DNA of 64,000 bases from Ehrlichia japonica. Lineage in GTDB: Bacteria > Pseudomonadota > Alphaproteobacteria > Rickettsiales > Anaplasmataceae. The notes beneath the pieces were generated by a model. That model was not told the DNA's origin, ran no database searches, and was given only the letters and a program-made list of their open reading frames with translations. The translations under genes and the position numbers were made by a program. Every line of letters starts with the position of its first letter. Position 1 is the stretch's first letter. The stretch spans positions 62,001-126,000 of the forward strand of contig NZ_CP007474.1 of the NCBI RefSeq assembly GCF_000632845.1, written 5' to 3'. Of the stretch, positions 29,514-39,362 are shown piece after piece.

Positions 29514-30013
29514 GTTTTCTCCCTATATAATCTAGTAGTTATATCACGTAACTTATTTTTGTCAGCATATTCACTGCCTAATATTTTGTTATAATACGTC
29601 AGAGCTATTTCGCATGTAAGATCTATTAATTCTTGTTCTGTTTGACACTTTAAGTTGTACATATGTTCGTCTGCCATACTAGACATTTTCTGTATTTCTT
29701 CATCCAACATGGTCATTAGATCCGCATTAGTATTCTTTACCTCTTGAAGAGCAGAACTTATAATCCTGTTTGCTTCAGCTTTTGCTTCATCTAGACTAAA
29801 TAACTGCTTACTTAATTCGTCTTGCGCAAGGTTTAAGTTATTTTGAACATAATTTATAGCACCTGTTGTAATGGTATACCTTTTTTTTATAACGTTTTCA
29901 ATCTTTGGTAAAATGTTTCTACTAAGTACTAAATATAAAACACCGAAAGACAAGAAAAACCAAAATAACTGAGAAGGATAAGATGTTACATCTAATTGAG
30001 GTATTATATCCAT
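29510..30013 (-). CDS. atpF': F0F1 ATP synthase subunit b'
   Basis: Second, divergent b-type stalk subunit, as in alphaproteobacteria and photosynthetic bacteria, which build a b/b' heterodimer. The 167-residue protein begins MDIIPQLDVTSYPSQLFWFF, the typical b' start (PQLD...FPPQLIWL in relatives). One membrane segment (about 14-30) is followed by a long coiled-coil region. It lies eight bases after atpE and overlaps atpF by four. Confidence 0.92.
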   Translation of the reverse strand: MDIIPQLDVTSYPSQLFWFFLSFGVLYLVLSRNILPKIENVIKKRYTITTGAINYVQNNLNLAQDELSKQLFSLDEAKAEANRIISSALQEVKNTNADLMTMLDEEIQKMSSMADEHMYNLKCQTEQELIDLTCEIALTYYNKILGSEYADKNKLRDITTRLYREKT

Positions 30014-30021
30014 AGTCTACG

Positions 30022-30243
30022 CTAAGCTACAAAAATTAATAATAGGGCTAAAAGAAAAGAGAATAAACCCATAGCTTCAACTAAAGCAGCGCCTGTATAA
30101 ACATATTTTTTTAATTTATCTTCTGTTTCGGGATTACGTGCTAAACCATTAAGCATAGTAGAAAATATATTTGCCACTCCTAAAGCAGAAGCAACCATAC
30201 CAAAAACACTCAACCCTACAGCAATAAACTTCAAAGATTCCAT
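30022..30243 (-). CDS. atpE: F0F1 ATP synthase subunit c
   Basis: The 73-residue proteolipid forming the rotating c-ring. It has two membrane helices joined by the polar loop ARNPETEDKLK. The proton-carrying carboxylate is Glu56 in GAALVEAMGLFSF. Length and loop match alphaproteobacterial subunit c. It lies between atpB (69-bp gap) and the b' gene. Confidence 0.96.
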   Translation of the reverse strand: MESLKFIAVGLSVFGMVASALGVANIFSTMLNGLARNPETEDKLKKYVYTGAALVEAMGLFSFLLALLLIFVA

Positions 30244-30312
30244 ATACTCCTACCTTTATAAAAAGCTAAGTTTATTATAAGTACATAGATATACGAAGTC
30301 AATTGATAAAAT

Positions 30313-31044
30313 TTAGTGTTCATTGATTGCATCTGATAAGTACACGCAAGTTAATACTGTGAATATATATGCCTGTAATATTGCAACAAATATTTCAAAT
30401 CCAATTAAAATAACAATGAAAATCATAGGTAGAGGGGTAAGAAATATATTCATTTTTATTACAAACCCTGCTATTACTTTGATTATAGTATGTCCTGCTA
30501 TCATATTGGCAGCAAGACGTATTGATAAACTTATAGGACGTGCACAATATGCAAACAGTTCAATAAAGACCATCATTGGAGCCAACCAGCCTGGTGTACC
30601 CTTTGGTAATAATATACGTAGAAAGTGTGTTCCCTGATGTTTGAACCCTATTACTGTTACACTAATAAATACAACCATAGACATTGCAAATGTTACTGCA
30701 ATGTGGCTAGTTACAGTAAACCCTAATGGTAAAATACCTAATAAATTACATGTTGCGATGAATATAAACATTGTAAAAACTAAAGGGATATATTGTAACC
30801 CTTCTTTGCCAACATTACTTTCTATTGTGGAAACAATAAAGTTATAAATCATTTCAATGATTAATTGTATTCCATTTGGTAAGATACTTTCTTTTCTTAA
30901 TCCAACATAACAAAAAAGAGAAATTATAAGTGTAGATAATACCATAAATAATGATGCATTGGTAAAATCTATATTGTACCCACCAATGCTAGGTAACTTA
31001 AATATAGTTAAAATTTTAAACTGATCTAAAGGGTTTGCTGACAT
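30313..31044 (-). CDS. atpB: F0F1 ATP synthase subunit a
   Basis: Static proton-channel subunit of F0. The 243-residue protein has five or six membrane helices. It includes the essential arginine region [15 protein letters not shown] (Arg facing the c-ring) and the C-terminal channel helix [26 protein letters not shown]. First gene of the F0 operon; the promoter must lie in the 690-bp spacer upstream. No atpI precedes it. Confidence 0.96.
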   Translation of the reverse strand: MSANPLDQFKILTIFKLPSIGGYNIDFTNASLFMVLSTLIISLFCYVGLRKESILPNGIQLIIEMIYNFIVSTIESNVGKEGLQYIPLVFTMFIFIATCNLLGILPLGFTVTSHIAVTFAMSMVVFISVTVIGFKHQGTHFLRILLPKGTPGWLAPMMVFIELFAYCARPISLSIRLAANMIAGHTIIKVIAGFVIKMNIFLTPLPMIFIVILIGFEIFVAILQAYIFTVLTCVYLSDAINEH

Positions 31045-31734
31045 TCATGCTCCATACAAACACAATAATTATTATAAGTATCATACTTTAATCATATCAA
31101 TTGCAGAGAGTTAGTCAATTGGAGTTATGTTGCTATTAAAAATTATATGATTTCTTAATGTAAATTTTTGAGTGAATGTATATGATATTTATGATACAAA
31201 GAAAATTGTAAGTATTGTAAGATTATTGTTCATATCAATTATTGATTGAAGATAGGGATGTGAATTATTTCTTATTGTACTTTTTATTATGTAGTTGCAT
31301 TATAACAACACCTTATGTTTTGATAAAAATCAATGATTTTATAAATAACTAAGAATTGTGAGAAATACAGAGAATCTTTTTATATAGTGCTGTGTGTGTT
31401 TAGTTGGTGGTGAAGTATCATTAATTATAGGTAAATTATATTATTTTGAATAAGTAAATAACTAAATTTTTATGATTAGTAATTTTATACCTAAATGTTA
31501 TGACTTATGTATGATCATTATTAAAGATTATATTGTGAAGATAATAGTCATTAGTACTAGTAGGTGGTAAATCAGTTCCTACAATATAGAAGTAAAGTAG
31601 TGTATAGAAATTAGTGATATGAAAAAGGTGTAGACTCATAAATTAATAGTATACTTTCTTTAATAAATAAAATGTTTTTTGTGTTAAAATTTATTAGATG
31701 TATAATAAGTTAACACATTGCTTGTCTCTTTGTT
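31045..31734. other. Divergent atpB/araM-like spacer
   Basis: 690 bp that must contain promoters for the F0 operon and for the dehydrogenase gene. There are only short frames; I see no RNA gene, repeat array or protein relic. Confidence 0.5.
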
Positions 31735-32997
31735 ATGTATGATAGCTTTCTAAAGCAAGTTCTAGTTGATCAGAATTTTTGTGCATTGGAATCAGTAGTC
31801 AGTGCAATAAAGAGTATGCATGTTGGTAGAAAGATATGTGACAATATATGTGATATAGTTAAACAATATGGTAATAATGGTTTTATAGTTACAGATGTTG
31901 ATATTGTTTCCCTATTAAGTAGGGTTGTGCTTGATAATTTTAAACATTTTATTATTCCGCGTTGGTCTTGTGCTTCTCAAAAATTAGTGGAGTTAATTAA
32001 AGAAAAATCTCAGGATTCAGATGTTTTAGTATCTTTTGGTAGTGGTACAATTAATGATATTTGTAAATATGTGAGTTACATTACAGATAAAAGCTATATA
32101 TCATTTCCAACAGCTCCTTCTATGAATGGTTATACTTCGTCTAATGCATCTATAATGCTGAATAATGGGTCTAAGAAATCATTACAATCTCATTTACCTA
32201 AAGCTATATATATAGATATTGATATTATCGTCAATGCTCCGATGAGATTAATAATAAGCGGATTTGCTGATTTCATTTGTAGATCTACAGTACAAGCAGA
32301 TTGGTTATTGTCACATTTATTGTTAGGAAGTGACTATACTGAGTTACCATTTTTAATTAGTAAAGAAAGTGAAAATGCATTAATCAATGACTATTTAGGA
32401 TTAATAAAACGTGATGAGTATAGTATTATGGTTTTAATGCAGGCATTGCTTTTGTCAGGATTAGGTATGTTTATTGTAGGAGGAAGTCAATCTGCTAGTC
32501 AAGGTGAGCATATGATTGCTAATACTATAGAACTTTTACAAAAAAATGATATGCCCTTCTTTCATGGTGAATTGATTGGTGTAAGTATGGCGACTATGAC
32601 ATGTTTACAACATAGAATGTTGAAATCAGCACCAAGGTTTTATCCTACCTTGATGAATGATGGAAATGTAAAACAGTATTTTAATGCACAATATGCTAAG
32701 GAATTCTGTGATATACTGGCTCAGAAATTTATTAATCAACAAAAAGCAGATTACTTAAATAGCTTGGTTAGAGATAGATGGTCTTTTATTGTTGAGGAGA
32801 TTACAGAAAAGACATTATCTAATGTGTTAGTGAAAGAAATGCTGATTAATATAGATTGCCCAAATAAACCAGAACACATTGGATGGAATGCTAGTAAATA
32901 TAGTAAGGCAGTAGAATTTGCGTTTGTTACTAGACCAAGATTTACGTTTCTTGATATTGCACATCATGCTAGGTTGCCAATAATCGAAAATATATGA
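31735..32997 (+). CDS. sn-glycerol-1-phosphate dehydrogenase-like (AraM/EgsA family)
   Basis: Member of the Fe/Zn-dependent dehydrogenase group containing bacterial AraM and archaeal glycerol-1-phosphate dehydrogenase. The 420-residue protein has the NAD(P)-binding FGSGTINDICKY (101-112) and SFPTAPSMNGYTSSNAS. Likely metal ligands are Asp179 (SGFADF), His259 (SQGEHM) and His277 (FFHGEL). If active it would reduce dihydroxyacetone phosphate to glycerol-1-phosphate, the enantiomer opposite to the normal bacterial lipid precursor. The substrate in Ehrlichia is unknown to me. It stands alone between long spacers. Confidence 0.8.
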   Translation: MYDSFLKQVLVDQNFCALESVVSAIKSMHVGRKICDNICDIVKQYGNNGFIVTDVDIVSLLSRVVLDNFKHFIIPRWSCASQKLVELIKEKSQDSDVLVSFGSGTINDICKYVSYITDKSYISFPTAPSMNGYTSSNASIMLNNGSKKSLQSHLPKAIYIDIDIIVNAPMRLIISGFADFICRSTVQADWLLSHLLLGSDYTELPFLISKESENALINDYLGLIKRDEYSIMVLMQALLLSGLGMFIVGGSQSASQGEHMIANTIELLQKNDMPFFHGELIGVSMATMTCLQHRMLKSAPRFYPTLMNDGNVKQYFNAQYAKEFCDILAQKFINQQKADYLNSLVRDRWSFIVEEITEKTLSNVLVKEMLINIDCPNKPEHIGWNASKYSKAVEFAFVTRPRFTFLDIAHHARLPIIENI

Positions 32998-33483
32998 ATT
33001 AGAATCATGTATTTTAAAGTGAATTAATACTATTTTTGAAGTGATTTGTAAGTGATGATCAAAAATATATCCTGAGTTTGTGTAATATCATGGTGGATAT
33101 GTGATAGGTTATAAAGCATAGTGTTTAATTATAAAACAAAATAATGTGCTAATATGGATTGTTTAATTATATATTACTTATTAAAGGTTTTGGGTAAGTG
33201 TTTTTACCATTACTTTGGTATTTATATTTCAAATGTGTTGAGTAAATATATAAGTTGTAACACATTACTTTTAAGTATATTTTAAAGAATGTGTGCGGAT
33301 CTTAGAATATCTTTATAATTATTTTAATGATTTGCATTTTATCAGATCATTTTAATTTTTATATAGAAAATAGTATTCTGATGATTTGTATAATTTTGTA
33401 CTTATAAACCTATGGAATGTAACTTTTTTAAAGTTATAGGTATTCAATTTGTTAAAGTGAATGAGTTTAAAATAAATTCTTAT
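32998..33483. other. Convergent spacer
   Basis: 486 bp between the dehydrogenase and pentapeptide-protein genes. I see no gene, repeat or clear terminator. Confidence 0.5.
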
Positions 33484-35334
33484 TTATTTCTGATTAGTAT
33501 AGCCAGTTTTTACATGCCGTAAATTTGTTTTGTATGTATTAATTTCATTTAATTTACTGTAAGATAAATCTGCATTCTCTAAATTGGCATTGGAAAAATC
33601 TACATTTTTAAGCTGTGAATTTTCAAAATGGGAAGATTGTAAATTCGTATTAGAGAAATTGACATTTTCTAGGTGTAAACCTGAAAAGTTTGCATTCTTT
33701 AATATAGAATTTGAGAAATTTGCATTATTTAAGTTTATTTTTCTGAAGTCAAAATTGGAAAAATTGACATTAAATTCTTTATTGTTTGTTATAGCATTCT
33801 GTAAATCTTTAATAGATGTTATTGCTTGGTTAGCAAGGTTTTTTAAAAGGAAGTTCTTATTATTGATAATAATTGTATTTTCAATATCACAATCATTAAT
33901 TAGAAAATTAGTGAGAATATTTCTATGAATGCTAGATCCAACTATATTTGAATTGTTTATCTTTGCAGACTCTAAATTATTAGTGAAAAAGCTGACTTTG
34001 TATATTTTATTATTATTAAATATTGCGAACTCAAGGTTGCTGTTACTTATATTGCTATCTTCTATTGTTGAGTTAGACCATAGTGTATTTGTTGCATTTA
34101 CTTTATCATATGTGCCATTTTTAATGGTGTTATTATCTATAACTGCAGAAGTCAATTTACTTGAATAGATGGTAGAGTTATTCCATTTTGAATTTTTTAT
34201 TAATACCATTGTGAGGTCAGAATTTGAAAAAATTGTATTGTTGATGGTTGCATTATTTAAAATAGCATACTTCATATTTGATTTTGTGATATTAGTGGAG
34301 TTAAGAAGAACTTCTTGCATGTCTGATTCTTCTATGCTGACGTTACTTAAATCTGCGTTGCTTAAATCTGCATTGGATAGTATAGCATTATTTAAATTCA
34401 CTCCAACTAGTGTTGCATTACTCATACGTACTTTGTGTAAATTTGTGTTGTTAAGGTTAGTATAATGGGCATCTACGAGGTGCATGTTTGTATTACTTAA
34501 GTTAGCATTGTGAAAATTTGCAGAAGAAATGTTTGATACTTCCATATTACTGTTACTTAAATTGCTTCCTGTCATGTCTGATGAATCTAAGTTTACGCCA
34601 TATAAGATAGTATTTGTTAAATTTGAAAATTGAATTTTTGAGTTATGTAAATTTGCTCCAAAGAAATTTGAATTTGATAAGTTACAATTTTGAATTACTA
34701 TATTTTCACCTTCAATATCGTGAAAATTTGCTTTTTCTATTCTAGAGTTGAATATTGAGACTAGTGTTAATTCTGTTTCAGAAAAATTTGTGAGTAATCC
34801 ATTTATTTCTGTTAAGGTGGAATAACGCATATCTGAATTACTGAAATTTGTATTATTAATCTTTGATTGTGTAATTGTGGTTTTTTGCAGATCTGCAGAT
34901 GTAAAGTTAGCAAAATTTAAGTTTGAGTTTTTTATATTAGATTTACTGAAGTTTGCATTGATAAAGGATGCTCCTTGCATATTAGCATCTATAAAAGTAG
35001 AGTTGGATAGATTAGCTCTAGTGAAATTTGCGTGTAGTAGGTTTACATTATTAAATACTGATCCTCGAAGATCTAGATCACTAAAGTCTGCTCCAGATAG
35101 ATTATTACCAAATTCTTTTTTAAAGTCTAAAGGTATTCCTTTAGCATGACATTTTATTATAAAGCTTACAAAATCTTCTTTAGTATATGGGGTACGCTTT
35201 ACAGTAAAGAAGTTTTCTTGGTTTATGGGTTCATTTTGATCTTGATTGGTAGTATTAGCAAAACATACATTAGTATTCAAAAATAGAGCATATATTATTA
35301 AAATTGTAAAGATATGTTTTATGTAATGTTTCAT
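33484..35334 (-). CDS. Secreted pentapeptide-repeat protein, 616 aa
   Basis: An N-terminal signal peptide (basic MKHYIKH, hydrophobic to about residue 20, NVCFA cleavage region) is followed by a short domain (40-75). From about residue 78 nearly the whole chain consists of pentapeptide repeats of the form A(N/D)(L/F)xx: for example LSGADFSDLDLRGSVF, ANFTRANLSNSTF, NADLSNADLSNVS. The run is broken once (about 505-545) by a non-repeat linker with KNLANQAITSIKDLQNAI. Such repeats fold as a right-handed square beta-helix. The export signal places it in the periplasm, on the surface, or outside the cell. The ATG at 35334 is preferred over an upstream start that would bury the signal peptide. Confidence 0.88.
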   Translation of the reverse strand: MKHYIKHIFTILIIYALFLNTNVCFANTTNQDQNEPINQENFFTVKRTPYTKEDFVSFIIKCHAKGIPLDFKKEFGNNLSGADFSDLDLRGSVFNNVNLLHANFTRANLSNSTFIDANMQGASFINANFSKSNIKNSNLNFANFTSADLQKTTITQSKINNTNFSNSDMRYSTLTEINGLLTNFSETELTLVSIFNSRIEKANFHDIEGENIVIQNCNLSNSNFFGANLHNSKIQFSNLTNTILYGVNLDSSDMTGSNLSNSNMEVSNISSANFHNANLSNTNMHLVDAHYTNLNNTNLHKVRMSNATLVGVNLNNAILSNADLSNADLSNVSIEESDMQEVLLNSTNITKSNMKYAILNNATINNTIFSNSDLTMVLIKNSKWNNSTIYSSKLTSAVIDNNTIKNGTYDKVNATNTLWSNSTIEDSNISNSNLEFAIFNNNKIYKVSFFTNNLESAKINNSNIVGSSIHRNILTNFLINDCDIENTIIINNKNFLLKNLANQAITSIKDLQNAITNNKEFNVNFSNFDFRKINLNNANFSNSILKNANFSGLHLENVNFSNTNLQSSHFENSQLKNVDFSNANLENADLSYSKLNEINTYKTNLRHVKTGYTNQK

Positions 35335-35840
35335 AATATACTTGTATAGGTTGATAATATAATACAGCTCATTATAGGTAATAAATCTCATAAAATTGTT
35401 AATGTTAATTTTGCTATTGTATATTTTTTATTAGATATAAAAAATAGATTATTTTATTCCATTTTGGGTTTTCTTGCATAATATAGTTTTGTAATTTCAA
35501 AATTTATGAGATTAATGTGATGTTTATCTACTATTTTTGGAATGTTGTTTTATGTATAGATAGGTATTTATTGGTAGATATAGTGAGAATGAAAAAAGTT
35601 ACGATATAAGTTTGTATAGGATTTTTAGATAGTAGAATTATAAATTAAAGTGCTGTTTATTTATTATTTTTAATATTCTTATTGTTAATTATATGATATC
35701 TGTAGGTAAGCATGGTAGCGGTGGAAGCAACATTTTTTGTAATGCTTATGGATGAAGATTTATGTTTTCATACAGCATGAGTATTATAATCTAAATATAT
35801 TAGCTTACTTACAACAAGATAAATAAAAGGTAGTAATAGT
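35335..35840. other. Divergent pentapeptide/SURF1 spacer
   Basis: 506 bp holding presumably both promoters. I see no gene or array. Confidence 0.5.
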
Positions 35841-36473
35841 ATGTGGTTAAGGCTAATTGTTGTTTTTATTATTCCCTTTTCTACAATGGTTTTTCTTGGT
35901 ACGTGGCAAATATTTAGGCTGAAGGAAAAAATCGATATTATTACCACTATGCAAGCTCCACCCACTAAATTATTATCTTATGATTTAGTAAAACAGAGTT
36001 ATAAAAGTATAAAAGTAAATGGAGCTTTTGATAATGATCATCTGTTTTTTGTTTTTGCTGGAAGGTTAGGTTATTATGTATTGCAACCGTTTCATTTGAG
36101 TGATGGTAAGTATATATTAGTGAACAAAGGTACAGTGTTAGATAAGATGAGCAAATTTGAAGTTCTTAATGCTACTCAGCTTGATATTCAGGGAATTCTG
36201 TATTGTGATAGTTATAAAAAAATCGGGTGGTTTGTTAAAAATGATATTGATGCTAATGTTTGGTTCTGGTTCGATATAAAAAATATGATGAAGCAAATTA
36301 AAATTCCTTTGGAGAGTTGTATAATATGGGCTGATAATACAGTGGCTTTTGATGGTATAACGGCTAATGTTCCACTAAAAATTAGAAATGATCATCTTGA
36401 ATATATTGTTACTTGGTATTTATTAGCATTGATATGGCTAATAGGTTATATATGTTTATGTTGTTATAAATGA
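35841..36473 (+). CDS. SURF1 family cytochrome oxidase assembly protein
   Basis: Membrane protein helping heme a insertion into cytochrome c oxidase. The 210-residue protein has the two-TM hairpin topology of the family (about 3-21 and 187-207) around a periplasmic domain. The first helix ends in GTWQIFRLKEK and the last is preceded by RNDHLEYIVTWYLLA, both close to the SURF1 signatures. Short for the family but complete. Its role fits with ctaG at the other end of the window. Confidence 0.87.
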   Translation: MWLRLIVVFIIPFSTMVFLGTWQIFRLKEKIDIITTMQAPPTKLLSYDLVKQSYKSIKVNGAFDNDHLFFVFAGRLGYYVLQPFHLSDGKYILVNKGTVLDKMSKFEVLNATQLDIQGILYCDSYKKIGWFVKNDIDANVWFWFDIKNMMKQIKIPLESCIIWADNTVAFDGITANVPLKIRNDHLEYIVTWYLLALIWLIGYICLCCYK

Positions 36474-36893
36474 ACTTAAGGTAAAGTACTTAACAGTGAA
36501 GGAGTAACGTTAAGGATAAGTTTTTAGTTAATGATTTTACATAACAAAACATTAATTTTTTGTAATACTAAAAAGGTGTTGTAACTTTTTATTAGATGAT
36601 CTTTATTTTTGTATTGAAATTTATGTGTATAATATGTGCTGATATAGGTTTTTTATAAAGTACTATTCCTATATTTAGACTAGGGAAGTATAATATTGTA
36701 TTCCTTTTTTCCGATTTTATAACAAAATTATAATTGTGTCGAACATGGGTTAAGCAAAGAAGATATTAATTTTGTAGTATAAGTGTTTCTTGTTTGAGTG
36801 CCTTTTCTATATTAAGACTTATATACATGGGGTGTGTTCTATATAGAAGTTTTGTAAATGCGGTCTTTGTAGTAAAGATTTATGCTTAATAAT
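36474..36893. other. Convergent spacer
   Basis: 420 bp between the SURF1 and heme-copper oxidase-like genes. I see nothing beyond short frames. Confidence 0.5.
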
Positions 36894-38201
36894 TTATGAT
36901 GTCGAATTAAGTTTCTTACGAGTTTGTAATAGCACTATTATTACGAACAAACATCCACCAATGATGGCCATAAGTCCACCAATTGTAAAACAGTACTTTG
37001 CAATTTTTGATGCTGTGTCAGGTAAGTATGTTACTTTTCTTAGAGCTCCGTATCCACCTAACCATTCTAATCCAGTTATATGTAAAAGTTGACCTAAGCT
37101 GTATATGTAAATTTGAAGATTAACATAAAAGCTATTTGTACTCCCGAAATTCAATTTTGGTAAAAGCCAGTAAATGAACCCCATGAATACCAGAGTCATT
37201 CCAACAATAGATCCATGATAATGTGCAGGTATTGTTACATTCCCATGAATACTTAGTATTCCTAGTATACCACCATAGCTAAATAGTAAAGTTGTACATA
37301 GTAAACTATGGTAATTGTATTTTAATAATGTTTTGAAATTGAATAGTGTCAAGATGAATAAAAATGCGGGTATTATTCCTCCCAGAATACGCATGTGCCA
37401 TGTAAAAAAATCCATCGTAAATTGAGAATCAGCGGGGTGATATATGTATATAATAGGTCCTATAATAGCTGATGAAGTATTTATTATAAATATAATATTG
37501 ATTACATTTGTGTTCAGTAACTTGTTACTTGTTCCTAACATAATGAAATATACTATTAGTAATGCTTGGCTGAAAGCTATTTGCAGTATATGTCCTCCTC
37601 CCCAAAATATATTTTCATAAAAAGACATGATGTGTAAATCATTGGTTGTATGTATTGTATAGTAAGACATAGTGAAACATAAGATAGCACATATGAGTAT
37701 TATTGAAATACCGTGTACTCCCAATGATATGCCTTGAGGGATATGTAAGTTGTGACATTTGGTTGATAATATTGAGTAGAAGAGTATGCTTATAATGAAT
37801 GTTGATAATCCTAATAAAAAACATAGGTTGTTTATCACTGGAATATAATTGTTTTTTATCGGGTCTGCATTAGGAAAAAGGACAGATAGCACCATTAGGA
37901 ATGTACCAATAAATGCAAAGTAACATAGATATTTGAAACATTTTGCGTACTTATTGGTGGAAATTATTAAACTTGATATTATAGAAATAATTGAGGATGC
38001 CCATACTAGTACTGATAAATTTACATGTATTACTAATGATGTGTCAAAAACTTTATCTACGTCTGTAATGAAAAATTTTGATATAGGAAGTCTAAGCAAA
38101 ATAACAAATATAGATAAGAGTCCAGATATTGCTAAAGCAGATATACCTAATAATAACCACTTACGACATAATTTTATATTATAGTTATTTATGTAAGACA
38201 T
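36894..38201 (-). CDS. Divergent heme-copper oxidase subunit I-like protein
   Basis: A 435-residue protein with about 12 membrane helices and histidines where a heme-copper oxidase subunit I has its heme and CuB ligands. These are His59 in VIHVNLSVLVWAS (helix II), His204 in WGGGHILQIAFSQ (helix VI), His269 in TWHMRILGG (helix VII), and His327/His329 in PAHYHGSIVGM with FMGFIYWLLPKL after it (helix X). The last region resembles CcoN (cbb3) and NorB. No partner subunit is adjacent. The enzymatic reaction (oxygen or nitric oxide reduction, or none) cannot be decided. ATG at 38201 preferred over a TTG at 38213. Confidence 0.7.
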   Translation of the reverse strand: MSYINNYNIKLCRKWLLLGISALAISGLLSIFVILLRLPISKFFITDVDKVFDTSLVIHVNLSVLVWASSIISIISSLIISTNKYAKCFKYLCYFAFIGTFLMVLSVLFPNADPIKNNYIPVINNLCFLLGLSTFIISILFYSILSTKCHNLHIPQGISLGVHGISIILICAILCFTMSYYTIHTTNDLHIMSFYENIFWGGGHILQIAFSQALLIVYFIMLGTSNKLLNTNVINIIFIINTSSAIIGPIIYIYHPADSQFTMDFFTWHMRILGGIIPAFLFILTLFNFKTLLKYNYHSLLCTTLLFSYGGILGILSIHGNVTIPAHYHGSIVGMTLVFMGFIYWLLPKLNFGSTNSFYVNLQIYIYSLGQLLHITGLEWLGGYGALRKVTYLPDTASKIAKYCFTIGGLMAIIGGCLFVIIVLLQTRKKLNSTS

Positions 38202-38484
38202 GAATATGCACAATATTCTTAAAGAGTAAATTATAAATCTACTATTAAAATAGACAAGAATATTTGTATGATGTTGAATTTAGTAAAATGGTTTTTATGA
38301 TCCATACTTTATATAAATTACATGTATAAAAATGATCTACAGGAAGTGTGGAGGTATTCATAATTGAGAATGTTTTAGAATTGTTATTATGTGACATGTT
38401 TGAACAGTACATAAGCTTTAATATAAATATTGAAGTTATTGAGATTATTATTATTATAGGGTGGAGTATGAGATAATATGCATT

Positions 38485-39030
38485 ATGGTTGGTTATTTTA
38501 GAAGGGCTTTGCCTAATTTGTTAACTATATTTAGAATATTTGCGATTCCTGCAATAGTATGTAGCTTTTATATTGGTGATAATAACTCAAATTACATTGC
38601 ATTTATTATTTTTATTTTTGCATGTATTACAGATTTTTTTGATGGTTATTTAGCACGTATATGGCAGACACAATCTAAATTTGGCAAGCTATTCGATCCA
38701 ATTGCTGATAAACTTATTGTAGCTGCAGCTGTGATTATGTTGATTTATATTGGTAAAATTACAGGGCTAACTATTATTCCTGTAGTTGTGATAATTTGTA
38801 GAGAGATTTTGATTTCTGGCTTAAGAGAATTTTTGATTTCTATGAGTGTTGAACTTCCTGTTATTAAGGTAGGAAAGGTCAAAACATTTATACAGATGTC
38901 TGCTATTGCTATGTTAATGTTAAATGATAGTGTAATATTATACATTGGTGAAATGATACTATATTTGGCAGCTGTGTTAACTATGTATTCTGCATATCTT
39001 TATATTTGTGTAGCTCTAAAACATATATAA
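38485..39030 (+). CDS. pgsA: CDP-diacylglycerol-glycerol-3-phosphate 3-phosphatidyltransferase
   Basis: Makes phosphatidylglycerol phosphate from CDP-diacylglycerol and glycerol-3-phosphate at the inner membrane. About 181 residues from the ATG at 38485. The CDP-alcohol phosphotransferase signature is intact: DFFDGYLARIWQTQSKFG followed by KLFDPIADK, giving D-G-x2-A-R-x8-G-x3-D-x3-D. The N-terminus RRALPNLLTIFRIFAIP is typical. The frame is open to a GTG at 38461. Homology favours the ATG, although AGGGTGGAG at 38458-38466 is closer to the GTG region, so the start is not certain. Confidence 0.93.
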   Translation: MVGYFRRALPNLLTIFRIFAIPAIVCSFYIGDNNSNYIAFIIFIFACITDFFDGYLARIWQTQSKFGKLFDPIADKLIVAAAVIMLIYIGKITGLTIIPVVVIICREILISGLREFLISMSVELPVIKVGKVKTFIQMSAIAMLMLNDSVILYIGEMILYLAAVLTMYSAYLYICVALKHI

Positions 39031-39362
39031 TCATAAGAGTAATTGTTCTGCTATTTTATATCTTACTAAAGAGACTCTCTTAGAGTGTTGGCCGGATATA
39101 TATATATATCCATATTAATGCTACTGCTAAAAACTAATTGTATCTATTACAAAATTTTATAATGCTATAGCCTCTATATTTATGTATGGTTTGACATTGG
39201 CATTAGTTTAGTAAAAATCATCTATTGTGATGATAAAAATTTCTAATGTAAAATATTGTTAGATACTACCAAATTAATTAATACCTATTACAAATCTTGG
39301 AATAACTACCATATTTACTTATAAGGTTGTTATTAGAAATAATTTAATAAAGATTCAGCTGT
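39031..39362. other. Spacer before the purH array
   Basis: 332 bp after pgsA. GATAAAAATTTCTAATG at 39232 is a short trace of the purH-tail repeat, 135 bp before the first full copy, suggesting an older, truncated copy. Otherwise I see nothing. Confidence 0.45.

Noticed and set aside
31045-31734. Possible hidden gene in the atpB/dehydrogenase spacer
   Set aside because: Read in all frames for protein-like stretches or tRNA hallmarks; only short, low-complexity frames.
33584-35149. Five plus-strand ORFs opposite the pentapeptide-repeat gene
   Set aside because: They are shadows caused by the periodic codon pattern of the repeats on the other strand; no independent start context or known domain.
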